Notes: generated by a model not told the origin, from the letters alone. Positions 17,092 through 25,570 are shown, counted from the stretch's first letter. The stretch: 40,822 bases of DNA from Paludibacteraceae bacterium (GCA_017632345.1 JAGBRL010000089.1:1-40822); one strand, 5' to 3'. Numbers and translations: made by a program.

Positions 17092-17113
17092 AAATCAGAA
17101 ACAACTGATTTTT
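17092..17113 (+). terminator. Weak candidate terminator of the SPFH operon
   Basis: A 7-bp stem AAATCAG/CTGATTT (17092-17098 with 17105-17111) runs into five T residues. A second, larger inverted repeat of 12 bp (17122-17133 with 17159-17170, two G-T pairs) follows without a T-run. Confidence 0.45.
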
Positions 17114-17168
17114 ATGACATTCAGTCAGGTTGCTTGTTATAGTGTAAAAACTGTATAGGCAGCCTGAT

Positions 17169-17340
17169 TGATTTTGAAGAGCGTTTTACTTAGGTTGATT
17201 ATATTAGCGAAGGAGCGATGTGAGATCGTGACTGAGTGAATATGAGCAAGATAAGGAGAATGAATTCAAAAGCCTCTGATATGGGTTTTATGAAAAAAAT
17301 GAAAAATCGTAATTTGCAGATGTTGCCTTATAATTCTGCT
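17169..17340 (+). repeat. Dispersed intergenic repeat, longest copy (R1)
   Basis: The left half (17169-17240) is, as its reverse complement, nearly the same as 35778-35850. The right half (17228-17331) aligns with 20546-20650 through TATGAGCAAGATAAGGA, AAAAATCGTAATTTGCAGA and GTTGCC. It therefore joins the two modules seen separately elsewhere. A promoter-like AATCTTTG follows at 17352-17359. The remaining bases up to lpxK (17360-17641) are AT-rich and hold no gene. Confidence 0.6.
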
Positions 17341-17641
17341 CAACCATCTCAAATCTTTGTTTTAATACGTATGTAAAATACCAAAGAAACTAAAATGTTG
17401 TTATTTTATATGTTATAAAACATATATCGCTTTTTTCTTGCTATCTTTTTTGCTTTGTATAAAAATAAGTTATATCTTGTAAATTCTAAAGGGTTGCTTA
17501 GGACTGTGAGACTTAAATTCACGGCGTTCTGCAGAGGTTTTGCGGCGGTTCTTTAGGGGTGTTTTCAAACGGTTTTTCAAGAAATCCGGGTTGTGTTCGA
17601 CGTATCGGCAGAGCCTTGGAATTGTAGCATCAGAATTGCGT

Positions 17642-18721
17642 ATGAGGGATTCTTTGTTCATAAAAATATTGCTTTACCCGTTCTCTTTAATCTACGGGGC
17701 GGTGGTGATTTTTCGCAATTGGCTTTTTAACATTAAAGTTTTAAAGTCGAGGAGTTACCGCGCGTCCGGAAGCAAGGTTATATGCGTGGGTAATATCACA
17801 ATGGGCGGAACTGGCAAAACCCCGGTTACGGAGTATCTTGTGCGTCTGCTCAAAGACAATTATGCTGTCTGCGTGCTAAGCAGAGGTTATAAACGAAAGA
17901 CAAGCGGCTTTGTTCTGTCTTCGCGCAAATCGTCTCCAAGGGATATTGGCGACGAACCGTATCAGATTAAGCAGAAATTCCCTGACATAACACTTGCAGT
18001 TGACGGGAACAGATGCAGGGGGATTGAAAAGGTGCTTTCTTCCGTGAAGCCAAGGCCTGACGTGTTTTTGCTGGACGACGCTTTTCAGCACAGGTACGTG
18101 ACTCTGGACTTGTCTATTCTGCTAATAGACTACAACAGGTTGATAACGGACGACCTGCTCTTTCCTGCCGGCAACCTGCGGGAGCCAGCAAAATCTAAGG
18201 ACAGAGCGCAGATTGTGGTCGTGACGAAGTGCCCGGCAGACATAAAGCCGATTGAATTTAGGATTATAGGGAAGAAACTGAAACTCTACCCTTATCAGTC
18301 TTTGCACTTCACCACAACTAAATATGACGAGCCGAAGGCTGTTTTTGAAGCTAACGGCAAAGAGGTTAGAGCGGACTCCATCTCCGACTATGAAGCTCTC
18401 TTGCTGACCGGCATAGCAAATCCGGCTCCGTTTGAAGAGTATGTGAGGAAACTGGTTAAAAACGCAGAAGCGATTAACTTTTCTGACCATCACAACTTTT
18501 CTAAAAATGACTATTCAAATATAGAGAAGGCGTTTGGAAAGTTAAGTTCAGAAAAGAAAATAATAATAACGACGGAAAAAGATGCGGTCAGAATGAAGAA
18601 TGACCCTAATTTTCCGGAGAGTCTGAAAAATCATATTTATCACATCCCGATGTTCATCAGCTTCCTTTATGGAGGCGAGGACTTCGACAAACAAATTTTA
18701 AAATTATGTGGCAAAAAATAA
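17642..18721 (+). CDS. lpxK: Tetraacyldisaccharide 4'-kinase (lipid A biosynthesis)
   Basis: A 359-residue inner-membrane-associated enzyme that phosphorylates the 4' position of the lipid A precursor, the sixth step of the Raetz pathway. A hydrophobic N-terminal anchor (ILLYPFSLIYGAVVIFRNWLF, about 9-29) precedes the P-loop GNITMGGTGKTP (50-61). Later motifs include LSRGYKRK, LDDAFQHR and FSDHHNF. The start is placed at ATG 17642, because family members begin just before the membrane anchor; the frame extends upstream to a TTG at 17540 with an Arg/Phe-rich stretch that looks non-native. The 3' end overlaps the phosphorylase gene by 16 nt. Confidence 0.95.
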   Translation: MRDSLFIKILLYPFSLIYGAVVIFRNWLFNIKVLKSRSYRASGSKVICVGNITMGGTGKTPVTEYLVRLLKDNYAVCVLSRGYKRKTSGFVLSSRKSSPRDIGDEPYQIKQKFPDITLAVDGNRCRGIEKVLSSVKPRPDVFLLDDAFQHRYVTLDLSILLIDYNRLITDDLLFPAGNLREPAKSKDRAQIVVVTKCPADIKPIEFRIIGKKLKLYPYQSLHFTTTKYDEPKAVFEANGKEVRADSISDYEALLLTGIANPAPFEEYVRKLVKNAEAINFSDHHNFSKNDYSNIEKAFGKLSSEKKIIITTEKDAVRMKNDPNFPESLKNHIYHIPMFISFLYGGEDFDKQILKLCGKK

Positions 18722-19518
18722 ATAACACGTGCGATTTTCTAAAGTCGAGAACCGCGCTTCGTCCTAAGGTTGCCATTATTTTGGGCACGGGTTTGGGCGA
18801 TTTAGCTAAGAATATTGAGGTTGCTGACAAGATTCCTTATTCGGAGATTCCTAATTTCAAAACCAGCACAGTGGCAGGTCATCAGGGATGCTTGCTCTTC
18901 GGTTACCTTGAGGGTGTGCAGGTCATGGCAATGCAAGGCAGACTGCACTACTACGAGGGTTATTCGATGTCTGAAATAACGTTCCCGGAACGTGTGATGA
19001 AGGTGTTCGGCATTGAGACGCTTATTGTGTCAAATGCTGCGGGCGGACTAAATCCGGAGTTTGTGCCGGGCGACATCATGTTCATCACAGACCATCTGAA
19101 TATGTTCCCGGAGCATCCGCTCAGAGGACCTAACATAGAGGAACTTGGAACTCGCTTCCCTGATATGGGTGATGCTTATAACAAAAAACTGATAGCGAAA
19201 GCAGAGGAGATTGCGGCTAAACATAACATACCTTACAAAAAAGGTGTGTATGTGGGAACTCAAGGCCCTTCGTTCGAGACTCTTGCAGAATACCGCTATT
19301 TTCATAAAATTGGCGGTGACACGGTTGGTATGTCAACTGTGCCGGAGGTTATCGTGGCTCATCATGCAGGAATAAAATGCTTCGGAATATCCATCGTCGC
19401 TAACGTGGGACTTGACGCAAACATCAATGAGGTTTCTCACGACGAGGTGCAAGAGAACACGAAAAAAGCGCAGGCGAATTTGTCTGTCCTTATAAAAGAC
19501 TTGATAAAGTTTTGCTGA
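18706..19518 (+). CDS. punA: Purine-nucleoside phosphorylase (trimeric, class II)
   Basis: A 270-residue salvage enzyme that splits purine (deoxy)nucleosides with phosphate. Family signatures are ILGTGLGDLA, AGHQG, the conserved QGRLHYYEGY, NAAGGLNPEF, GTQGPSFET and GMSTVPEVIVA; the Asn in VANVGLD aligns with the purine-binding Asn of the human enzyme. The length is typical. The ATG lies inside the end of lpxK (16-nt overlap), so the two are translated from one message although their pathways are unrelated. A terminator follows at 19549-19581. Confidence 0.96.
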   Translation: MWQKINNTCDFLKSRTALRPKVAIILGTGLGDLAKNIEVADKIPYSEIPNFKTSTVAGHQGCLLFGYLEGVQVMAMQGRLHYYEGYSMSEITFPERVMKVFGIETLIVSNAAGGLNPEFVPGDIMFITDHLNMFPEHPLRGPNIEELGTRFPDMGDAYNKKLIAKAEEIAAKHNIPYKKGVYVGTQGPSFETLAEYRYFHKIGGDTVGMSTVPEVIVAHHAGIKCFGISIVANVGLDANINEVSHDEVQENTKKAQANLSVLIKDLIKFC

Positions 19519-19548
19519 CAAAAACTCCTATTTTTAATGTTTTTATAA

Positions 19549-19581
19549 AAAAGAGATGCAGGTGAAACTGCGTCTCTTTTT
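19549..19581 (+). terminator. Terminator of the lpxK-phosphorylase operon
   Basis: A 13-bp stem with one G-T pair (19549-19561 with 19568-19580), a 6-nt loop and a T-run. It covers the upstream in-frame start at 19556 of the next gene and so argues against that start. Confidence 0.8.
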
Positions 19582-19597
19582 CTCACGGAAATCTGCA

Positions 19598-20482
19598 ATG
19601 AAACAGAACAACGAAATAATAGAAGAGATAACGCCGCTGTCTAACAACGACGTGTTTTACATTGCAGATAGAAGGAAGGCTCGCTTCGACTTTCCTATAC
19701 ATTGCCATGAGGAGTGCGAACTGACGTTCTGCCAAAACGCAAACGGAGCAAGAAGGACTGTCGGCGACAGCTCTGAGGTTATTGGCGATTATGATCTTGT
19801 CCTTATTACAGGCAGCCAGCTGGAGCATATCTGGGAGCAATATAAATGTGAGTCTGAAGAGATAAAAGAGATTACTATACAGTTTTCTGCCGAAACGATA
19901 CCAGACGTGCTTCTCTCTAAAAATCAATTCTTCACAATAAAGAATATGCTTGAAAAGGCTCAGAAAGGGCTTTGTTTTCCAGAATCCGCAATACTTAAAG
20001 TTTATGACAGCCTTGTCTCCTTGCCTGCCGAAAAGGACGGGTTTTACGCAACTCTGAAATTCTTCGCAATACTTTACGAACTGTCGCTTTGCGAGGAGGC
20101 GTACACACTGTCCAGCAACTCGTTCTCCAAAGTAAACATAAACTCAGACAGCAGGCGCGTTCGTTTGGTGCAGAACTACATTAATGAGCACTACAAGGAA
20201 GAGATAAGGCTCAAACAACTGTCCGAAATGGTAAAGATGTCGCCAGTCTCTTTCAGCCGATTTTTCAAGCTTAGAACCGGAAAGAGCCTCTCTGACTACA
20301 TTGTTGATATTCGCTTAGGACATGCCGCGCGACTTCTTTTCTCCACAACAAATACAGTTTCCGAAATATGTTACGAATGCGGCTTTAATAATATTTCCAA
20401 CTTCAACCGCCTTTTCAAGAAAAATAAAAACTGCTCTCCAAAAGAGTTCAGGGAAATGTATAAAAAGAAGTCGCTTCTGTAA
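19598..20482 (+). CDS. AraC-family transcriptional regulator
   Basis: A 294-residue DNA-binding protein. An N-terminal cupin-like sensor domain (PIHCHEECELTFCQN, about 33-47) is followed by the C-terminal double helix-turn-helix of the AraC/XylS family (about 185-285), with KQLSEMVKMSPVSFSRFFK and the second-helix signature VSEICYECGFNNISNFNRLF. The start is set at ATG 19598, because the longer frame begins within the terminator of the previous operon. The next gene, 326 bases downstream on the same strand, is a GH26 glycoside hydrolase, and sugar-responsive control of that gene is a reasonable guess. A small terminator separates them. Confidence 0.92.
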   Translation: MKQNNEIIEEITPLSNNDVFYIADRRKARFDFPIHCHEECELTFCQNANGARRTVGDSSEVIGDYDLVLITGSQLEHIWEQYKCESEEIKEITIQFSAETIPDVLLSKNQFFTIKNMLEKAQKGLCFPESAILKVYDSLVSLPAEKDGFYATLKFFAILYELSLCEEAYTLSSNSFSKVNINSDSRRVRLVQNYINEHYKEEIRLKQLSEMVKMSPVSFSRFFKLRTGKSLSDYIVDIRLGHAARLLFSTTNTVSEICYECGFNNISNFNRLFKKNKNCSPKEFREMYKKKSLL

Positions 20483-20521
20483 ATTTAGTCAATGTCTTCC
20501 GCTTTAAGGTAATCTTTTAAT

Positions 20522-20539
20522 CAGCCGGAAGGCTGTTTT
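20522..20539 (+). terminator. Terminator of the AraC-type gene
   Basis: A 5-bp CAGCC/GGCTG stem with a GGAA tetraloop (20522-20535) is followed by four T residues. Confidence 0.6.
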
Positions 20540-20545
20540 GGTGTG

Positions 20546-20650
20546 TCTGACTAAGAGAATATGAGCAAGATAAGGATAATGAACTCAAAAGCATCCGAAA
20601 CGGAATTTATGACAAAAATAATAAAAATCGCAAATTGTAGAAGTTGCCTG
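20546..20650 (+). repeat. Dispersed intergenic repeat, copy R2
   Basis: It aligns with 17228-17331: AATATGAGCAAGATAAGGA is followed by GCATCCGAAAC, AAAATCGCAAATTGTAGAAG and TTGCCTG. The end box lies 159 bp before the GH26 start. The bases between (20651-20808) are AT-rich with no gene. Confidence 0.6.
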
Positions 20651-20808
20651 AAAAATATCTTTCAAACCAATCTTTTTTTTATTTCAGATAATGAAAATCA
20701 CTAAACTAAATTTTTAGAAGTTGCATATTTTACATTTTACAAATATTTGGTTAAAATAATGTCGGTATATGCCCAAAATCAATACTTTCTTTGCGTAAAA
20801 AATAACCC

Positions 20809-21984
20809 ATGAAATTTATACATTTTACATTATTCACAGTTTTTATTCTTATGAACATGACGAGTTGTCTTGATTCTGAAAAAGCGGCAGTGCTCAAAGG
20901 AAGAAGCTTGCGTGCCGACAGTTTGTTAGCTTATCTTCGTTCTTCGTCTTCGGATGGATATATGTTTGGTCATCACGACGCTACGCTCTACGGGCGCGAA
21001 CGTGTGAACGGCGAAGAGAGAAGCTGGACATTCACGGAAGGGCGATGCGACGTCAGAGATGTGTGCGGAGACTATCCTGCTATTATCAGTTTTGACCTTG
21101 GACATATAGAACTGGGCGATTCTCTATCTCTCGATTTTGTCCCGTTTGACATGATCAGAAAAGAGATGGTGGCTCACTATAGACGCGGGGGAATTGTTAC
21201 GGCAAGCTGGCATCTGAACAATCCTTTGAGCGGCGGAAGCTCATGGATAGAAAACGACACTGCGGCTCTGAACAGTAAAGAAAGAACCGTTGCGTCTGTC
21301 TTAGAAGGCGGCTCTAATCACGACAAATTCCAAGTTTGGCTAAATCGGCTTGCCGATTTCCTGAACTCCGTGAAAACTGAAGACGGCGAAAAGATACCGA
21401 TTCTTTTCAGACCTTGGCACGAACACACGGGAAACTGGTTCTGGTGGGGCGCAAGCCATTGCACTCCGGAACAGTATGTTGACTTGTGGAAAATGACCCG
21501 TAAAGCTCTCGACAAATCTGGTGCAGACCATCTGATATACGCCTACTCGCCGGGTATGGAGTGCGGTGGCGACTCTGTCATCTATCTTGAACGGTATCCC
21601 GGCGACGACCTCGTTGACTTGCTTGGCGTTGATGCTTACGAATATTTGGACGAAGGAATGAGCTTGAAAGATGGAAACGCTCGGTATGCTGAAAATCTGA
21701 ACACCATACTGTCTATGCTCACGACTGTCGGACTGAAACATGACAAACCGGTTGCTGTGACCGAAATGGGATTCGAAGGAATACCTTACGAACGCTGGTG
21801 GACTGAAGTTGCAGACTCTATCCTCTCTAAACACCCTGTGGCATACGGTCTTGTCTGGCGAAATGTGAAAGGTGATGTGACGCATCATTATGCTCCATAT
21901 CCTGGTCACAGTTCCGTCCCGGACTTCATTGAGTTTTACAATCTTAAAAGAACGCTGTTTTTGAAGGACATCTGCAAAAAGTGA
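20809..21984 (+). CDS. GH26 family beta-mannanase-like lipoprotein
   Basis: A 391-residue surface or periplasmic lipoprotein (lipobox MTSC, Cys20). The glycoside hydrolase 26 fold shows MFGHHDATLYG near 52-62, the acid/base Glu205 in FRPWHEHTGNWFWWG, the region AYSPG, and the nucleophile Glu319 in AVTEMGFEG. The known activity of the family is mainly endo- or exo-beta-1,4-mannanase. Both catalytic residues are present and the length is normal for a single-domain enzyme. There is no SusC/SusD pair or other glycanase nearby, so it is not part of a visible polysaccharide utilisation locus. The AraC-type regulator upstream is the only plausible partner. The exact substrate is not shown. Confidence 0.93.
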   Translation: MKFIHFTLFTVFILMNMTSCLDSEKAAVLKGRSLRADSLLAYLRSSSSDGYMFGHHDATLYGRERVNGEERSWTFTEGRCDVRDVCGDYPAIISFDLGHIELGDSLSLDFVPFDMIRKEMVAHYRRGGIVTASWHLNNPLSGGSSWIENDTAALNSKERTVASVLEGGSNHDKFQVWLNRLADFLNSVKTEDGEKIPILFRPWHEHTGNWFWWGASHCTPEQYVDLWKMTRKALDKSGADHLIYAYSPGMECGGDSVIYLERYPGDDLVDLLGVDAYEYLDEGMSLKDGNARYAENLNTILSMLTTVGLKHDKPVAVTEMGFEGIPYERWWTEVADSILSKHPVAYGLVWRNVKGDVTHHYAPYPGHSSVPDFIEFYNLKRTLFLKDICKK

Positions 21985-21999
21985 AGGCAGTTTATATAG

Positions 22000-22135
22000 A
22001 TTGACGATTAGCGTTCGTCGCTTCGTGATTTAAGGCAGATTCTATAAATTAGGTCGAAATGCTCTTCAAAAGCATCCGAAACAGAATTTATAATTTCAAA
22101 ATATAAAATCGTAATTTATAGAAGTCTCTGCAAAA
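22000..22135 (+). repeat. Dispersed intergenic repeat, copy R3
   Basis: The right half contains TATAAATTAGGTCGAAATG, AAGCATCCGAAACAGAATTT and GTAATTTATAGAAGTCTCTG, matching R2, R4 and R7. The left part (TTGACGATTAGCG...GCTTCGTGA) is a decayed match to the left half of R1. It ends about 155 bp before the helicase start. Confidence 0.55.
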
Positions 22136-22193
22136 AACTTGTCAGGAATAAACCTTTTTTATTCTATAGTTAAGAAAAACAAAAGATTAATAT

Positions 22194-22201
22194 TACATTT
22201 G
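22194..22201 (+). promoter_or_regulatory. Candidate -7 box of the helicase-methyltransferase operon
   Basis: TACATTTG is a perfect -7 match. The -33 position holds only TTAA. The predicted start is near 22208. Confidence 0.5.
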
Positions 22202-22204
22202 CAT

Positions 22205-22240
22205 AGTCAAAGTTCGGGATGTCAAATCCGGACTTTGACT
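22205..22240 (+). promoter_or_regulatory. Strong leader hairpin before the helicase gene
   Basis: A 13-bp stem with one G-T pair (22205-22217 with 22228-22240) and a 10-nt loop is followed by TTTG. It falls at or just after the predicted transcript start and 47 nt before the ATG. It may stabilise the 5' end or act as a partial terminator. Confidence 0.6.
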
Positions 22241-22286
22241 TTTGCGGCATTACATTGTCCGCTTGCTCACATAAAAAATTCAATCG

Positions 22287-24761
22287 ATGGAAAAAGAATC
22301 TTGTTTTAAAGAACAGACAAACTCGCAGCTTGAGTTAGCGTATGACCTGATAGAGAACACGGGCGTGAACCTGTTTCTGACGGGCAAAGCCGGTACGGGA
22401 AAAACCACATTTCTCCGGAAACTGCAGAGGCAAAGTTACAAGCGCATGGTTGTAGTTGCGCCGACGGGCGTGGCAGCTATCAATGCCGGCGGTGTGACTA
22501 TTCACTCTTTTTTTCAGCTTGACCTTGGGCCGTTCATTCCGGATCCTGGAATACAACGTAAAGAAGAGCCTTACAAATTCAACAAAGACAAAATAAATAT
22601 AATCAAAAGTTTAGACCTGCTGGTGATAGACGAAATCAGTATGGTCCGAGCCGACCTGCTCGATGCGGTTGACTATGTGCTGAAACGCGTACGCAAGAGC
22701 CGTTTGCCTTTTGGCGGTGTGCAGCTGCTCATGATTGGCGACATACAGCAGCTGCCTCCTGTTGTAAGGGACGAAGACATTAGGGTGCTTAGTCCGTACT
22801 ATACATCTCTGTTCTTTTTTCACAGCATAGCGCTGAAACAGACCAATTACGCCTGCATCGAGCTGAAACACATCTTCAGGCAGTCCGACCAAGTGTTTAT
22901 CGACATTCTGAACAAAATTCGCGAAAACAACATAGACGACGAAACGTTGCAAACACTGAACAAACGTGTCCGCACGGACTTCAAGCCAAAAAGTGAAGAG
23001 AACTACATTATACTGACAACACACAACAATCAGGCAAGAAACATAAATGACAAACGCTTGTCTGAACTCAAGGGGAAAAAGCACTTATATGAGGCCACGA
23101 TAAGCGGAAACTTTCCTAAAATGGCGTTCCCGACAGAGGAGACCCTCGAACTGAAAGAGGGTGCACAAGTTATGTTCATAAAGAACGACCCGTCGGCAGA
23201 GAAACGGTTTTACAACGGAAAGATAGGCGTTGTGCATCGTCTTGACGGCGAGAAAATCGAGGTCAAACTTGACGATATGGAGCAGCCTATCATAGTAGAG
23301 CCGATGGAGTGGGAGAATAAAAAATACTCTATAGATAAAACAACCAAAGAGATAAAGGAGGAGGTAGAAGGCGTTTTCATGCAATATCCTTTGCGTTTGG
23401 CTTGGGCCATCACTATTCATAAAAGTCAGGGGCTGACGTTTGATAAAGTGATTGTAGATGCGGGGCTGGCGTTTACGCATGGACAGGTTTACGTAGCTCT
23501 GAGCCGGTGCAAAACGCTGGAGGGGCTTGTGTTAAGTTCTCAGATAGACCGCGGTTCGCTCTTCAGCAATCATGAAATATTGCAGTTCAACAAAACAGCC
23601 GAAAGCAAAGCGCCTTGCAAGGAAGATGTGAAACGGATGCGCTCCGAATATTACCAGATGCTGCTCAACGAGCAGTTCAATTTCATGCAGCTTACGGCAG
23701 GGTTGGAAAATCTTGCTCGCGTAATTGACGAGTACTTCTACAGTCTGTACCCTGATTTTGTGAACAAGACAAAAGAGGCGTTGGCGGAACTGAAAGAAGG
23801 CGCAGAGAATGTAGGGAACAAATTCAGACATCAGATCAATCAAATAGGCACGGACAACATAGAGTCTGACGAAGCTATACAGGCAAGGATTAAGAACGGG
23901 GCCAAATATCTGCTCGAAATAATAGAACCTCTGCTTAAACCAATATTGGAACACTCTGTAGAGAGTGACAATCAGGAGGCTATGAAACGTTACGGAAACG
24001 CTTTCACGTATTTTGAAGTAGAGTACAGGATAAAGACAGCCACGCTCAGGCAGACTCAGGACGGTTTCAGCACAAAATCGTACATCGAGGCCAAGTCCAA
24101 GTCTCTCATAGACGTCACGGCACCGGGCAAGCGGAAAAGCCAGTCTGAAAAAATAACCTCCAACGACATAAGGTATCCGGACCTTTACAACGCAATACGC
24201 AGATGGAGGTCTGAACTTGCGAACGAGATGGGGGTGCCTGCTTACTCCATACTGCAGCAGCAGGCTTTGATTGCAATATCTAACATCTGTCCGAAAAATA
24301 AAGAGACGCTGCAGCTCATAAAAGGAATAGGGAAGGTCACGTTGCAAAAATATGGAGACGACATACTGAATATGACGACCGACAATAGCCTGACTAAAAA
24401 CGTGCAAGAGAAAAACACGGCAGAAAAGAGTCTGGTTGACGACAAGTCTTTTACCAAAGAGGTCACATTGGAAATGTACAAGCAAGTGAAAGATATAGAG
24501 CTTATTGCTGAAAAAAGAGGGCTGACAACTGGAACAATAATAAAACACCTGACTTATTTTATCGAATCCGGAGTGTTGAATGCAGAAGATTTTGTATCTT
24601 CGCAGATAATAAAGAAGGTGAAGAAAATTGTGGCAGCAAATCCGGACGTGACAAGAAGCGAGTGCAAGATAGCGCTTGGCGATAAAGTGAGCTGGAACGA
24701 CCTGCATTTTGCGTTTGCCGCTATAAACAGAGAAAACTTATTCGACAAAGAGAAAATATGA
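22287..24761 (+). CDS. PIF1-like superfamily 1 helicase with C-terminal HRDC and helix-turn-helix domains
   Basis: An 824-residue DNA helicase. Helicase motifs: Walker A GKAGTGKT (33-40), PTGVAAINAGG (59-69), Walker B VIDEIS (113-118), GDIQQLPP (151-158), IHKSQGLTFD (378-386) and VYVALSRCK (401-409), all as in PIF1/RecD-type enzymes. A long helical linker follows (about 440-600). Next is an HRDC-like domain (about 628-697), including LIKGIGKVTLQKYGDDIL, and then a RecQ-tail-like winged or helix-turn-helix region (about 725-820). The tail is of the kind normally attached to RecQ. Such hybrids are found in Bacteroidota genomes; the cellular job is probably replication or recombination repair, but that is inferred. 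The stop overlaps the methyltransferase start (ATGA), giving translational coupling. Confidence 0.88.
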   Translation: MEKESCFKEQTNSQLELAYDLIENTGVNLFLTGKAGTGKTTFLRKLQRQSYKRMVVVAPTGVAAINAGGVTIHSFFQLDLGPFIPDPGIQRKEEPYKFNKDKINIIKSLDLLVIDEISMVRADLLDAVDYVLKRVRKSRLPFGGVQLLMIGDIQQLPPVVRDEDIRVLSPYYTSLFFFHSIALKQTNYACIELKHIFRQSDQVFIDILNKIRENNIDDETLQTLNKRVRTDFKPKSEENYIILTTHNNQARNINDKRLSELKGKKHLYEATISGNFPKMAFPTEETLELKEGAQVMFIKNDPSAEKRFYNGKIGVVHRLDGEKIEVKLDDMEQPIIVEPMEWENKKYSIDKTTKEIKEEVEGVFMQYPLRLAWAITIHKSQGLTFDKVIVDAGLAFTHGQVYVALSRCKTLEGLVLSSQIDRGSLFSNHEILQFNKTAESKAPCKEDVKRMRSEYYQMLLNEQFNFMQLTAGLENLARVIDEYFYSLYPDFVNKTKEALAELKEGAENVGNKFRHQINQIGTDNIESDEAIQARIKNGAKYLLEIIEPLLKPILEHSVESDNQEAMKRYGNAFTYFEVEYRIKTATLRQTQDGFSTKSYIEAKSKSLIDVTAPGKRKSQSEKITSNDIRYPDLYNAIRRWRSELANEMGVPAYSILQQQALIAISNICPKNKETLQLIKGIGKVTLQKYGDDILNMTTDNSLTKNVQEKNTAEKSLVDDKSFTKEVTLEMYKQVKDIELIAEKRGLTTGTIIKHLTYFIESGVLNAEDFVSSQIIKKVKKIVAANPDVTRSECKIALGDKVSWNDLHFAFAAINRENLFDKEKI

Positions 24762-25534
24762 ATTTTCGTTATTTAAAATATCTTTGGAAAGCGAAGCATA
24801 GACGCGGATTCGGCATCCATTCTCCTTCGCTTTTCTACTTAATCACAAACGTGATAGAGGAGGATTTGCAATACTATAAATACGGACTGGTGGAGCAAGT
24901 CAGAGCCATTCTTAAAAAATCCGGGTTAAAGATAAACGTAGGCGGAAAAGCAATGACGCTCGAAGAGATTATCAAAAGGGACTGCAAGCCTAAGCATCTG
25001 AGCCAGATGCTAATGCGGCTTGCCGTGCATTACAAGCCCAAGAACATTCTGGAGATTGGCACGTCTTTAGGTATGTCAACAATGTACATTGCGGCAGCAG
25101 ACTCGCGTTCAAAAATAGTAACTATTGAGCAAGAAAAAGAGATTGCCGACCAAAACGTCAAAAATTTCAAACGTGCCGGATTTCAGAACATTGAGATGAT
25201 CTGCGGAGACGCAGTCGGCGAACTTGGCAACGCCTTGAAGAGGCTTGACAGTGTGGATATGCTCTACATAGACATAAGCGACGCAGACAAGGCAATGCGT
25301 GTATTCAACGAAACAAAGGAGAGGCTTGCAAAAAAGAGTTTCTGCGTAATTGGAGACATACACGAGTCTGACGAAAAAGAGGAACTTTGGAATAAGCTAA
25401 AGGAAGACAACGTTGTCAAAGTGTCTTTAGACATCTTCGACTTCGGTCTGCTTATAATTGACGATGAACTGCAAAAGGAGCATTTCATGCTTCGGTACTT
25501 GCCTTGGCTGAGGAACAGCGACAATGTGCAATAA
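24758..25534 (+). CDS. Class I SAM-dependent methyltransferase, O-methyltransferase-like
   Basis: A 258-residue protein with the Rossmann-type motif I NILEIGTSLGMST (96-108), an acidic motif II position (IVTIEQE) and a DMLYIDI strand (motif IV region), as in the caffeoyl-CoA-like O-methyltransferase group. An N-terminal helical extension (about 1-85, with RRGFGIHSP) is conserved in Bacteroidota homologues. Its substrate is unknown. The 4-nt overlap with the helicase puts both in one message, but no functional link is known. It ends at a bidirectional terminator shared with the convergent regulator genes. Confidence 0.85.
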   Translation: MNFRYLKYLWKAKHRRGFGIHSPSLFYLITNVIEEDLQYYKYGLVEQVRAILKKSGLKINVGGKAMTLEEIIKRDCKPKHLSQMLMRLAVHYKPKNILEIGTSLGMSTMYIAAADSRSKIVTIEQEKEIADQNVKNFKRAGFQNIEMICGDAVGELGNALKRLDSVDMLYIDISDADKAMRVFNETKERLAKKSFCVIGDIHESDEKEELWNKLKEDNVVKVSLDIFDFGLLIIDDELQKEHFMLRYLPWLRNSDNVQ

Positions 25535-25538
25535 AAAA

Positions 25539-25570
25539 GACTCCGAACCGAAGGCGGCTCGGAGTCCTTT
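25539..25570. terminator. Bidirectional terminator between the methyltransferase and regulator genes
   Basis: The long stem GACTCCGA-CCG against CGG-TCGGAGTC (25539-25550 with 25555-25566) is flanked by six A residues on the left and CTTTATTT on the right. It is stronger on the minus strand. Confidence 0.8.

Noticed and set aside
17540..17641. N-terminal extension of lpxK from a TTG
   Set aside because: The Arg/Phe/Lys-rich extension does not resemble LpxK starts; ATG 17642 directly precedes the expected membrane anchor.
17470..17661. A 63-codon minus-strand frame upstream of lpxK
   Set aside because: It overlaps the lpxK start, is basic and low in information, and has no promoter pattern; a small peptide cannot be wholly excluded.
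19556..19597. N-terminal extension of the AraC-type regulator
   Set aside because: The upstream start lies inside the terminator hairpin of the previous operon.
23532..24707. A 391-codon frame on the minus strand
   Set aside because: Antisense to the helicase, rich in Tyr/Phe/Leu/Arg with no domain; the sense frame has complete helicase motifs.
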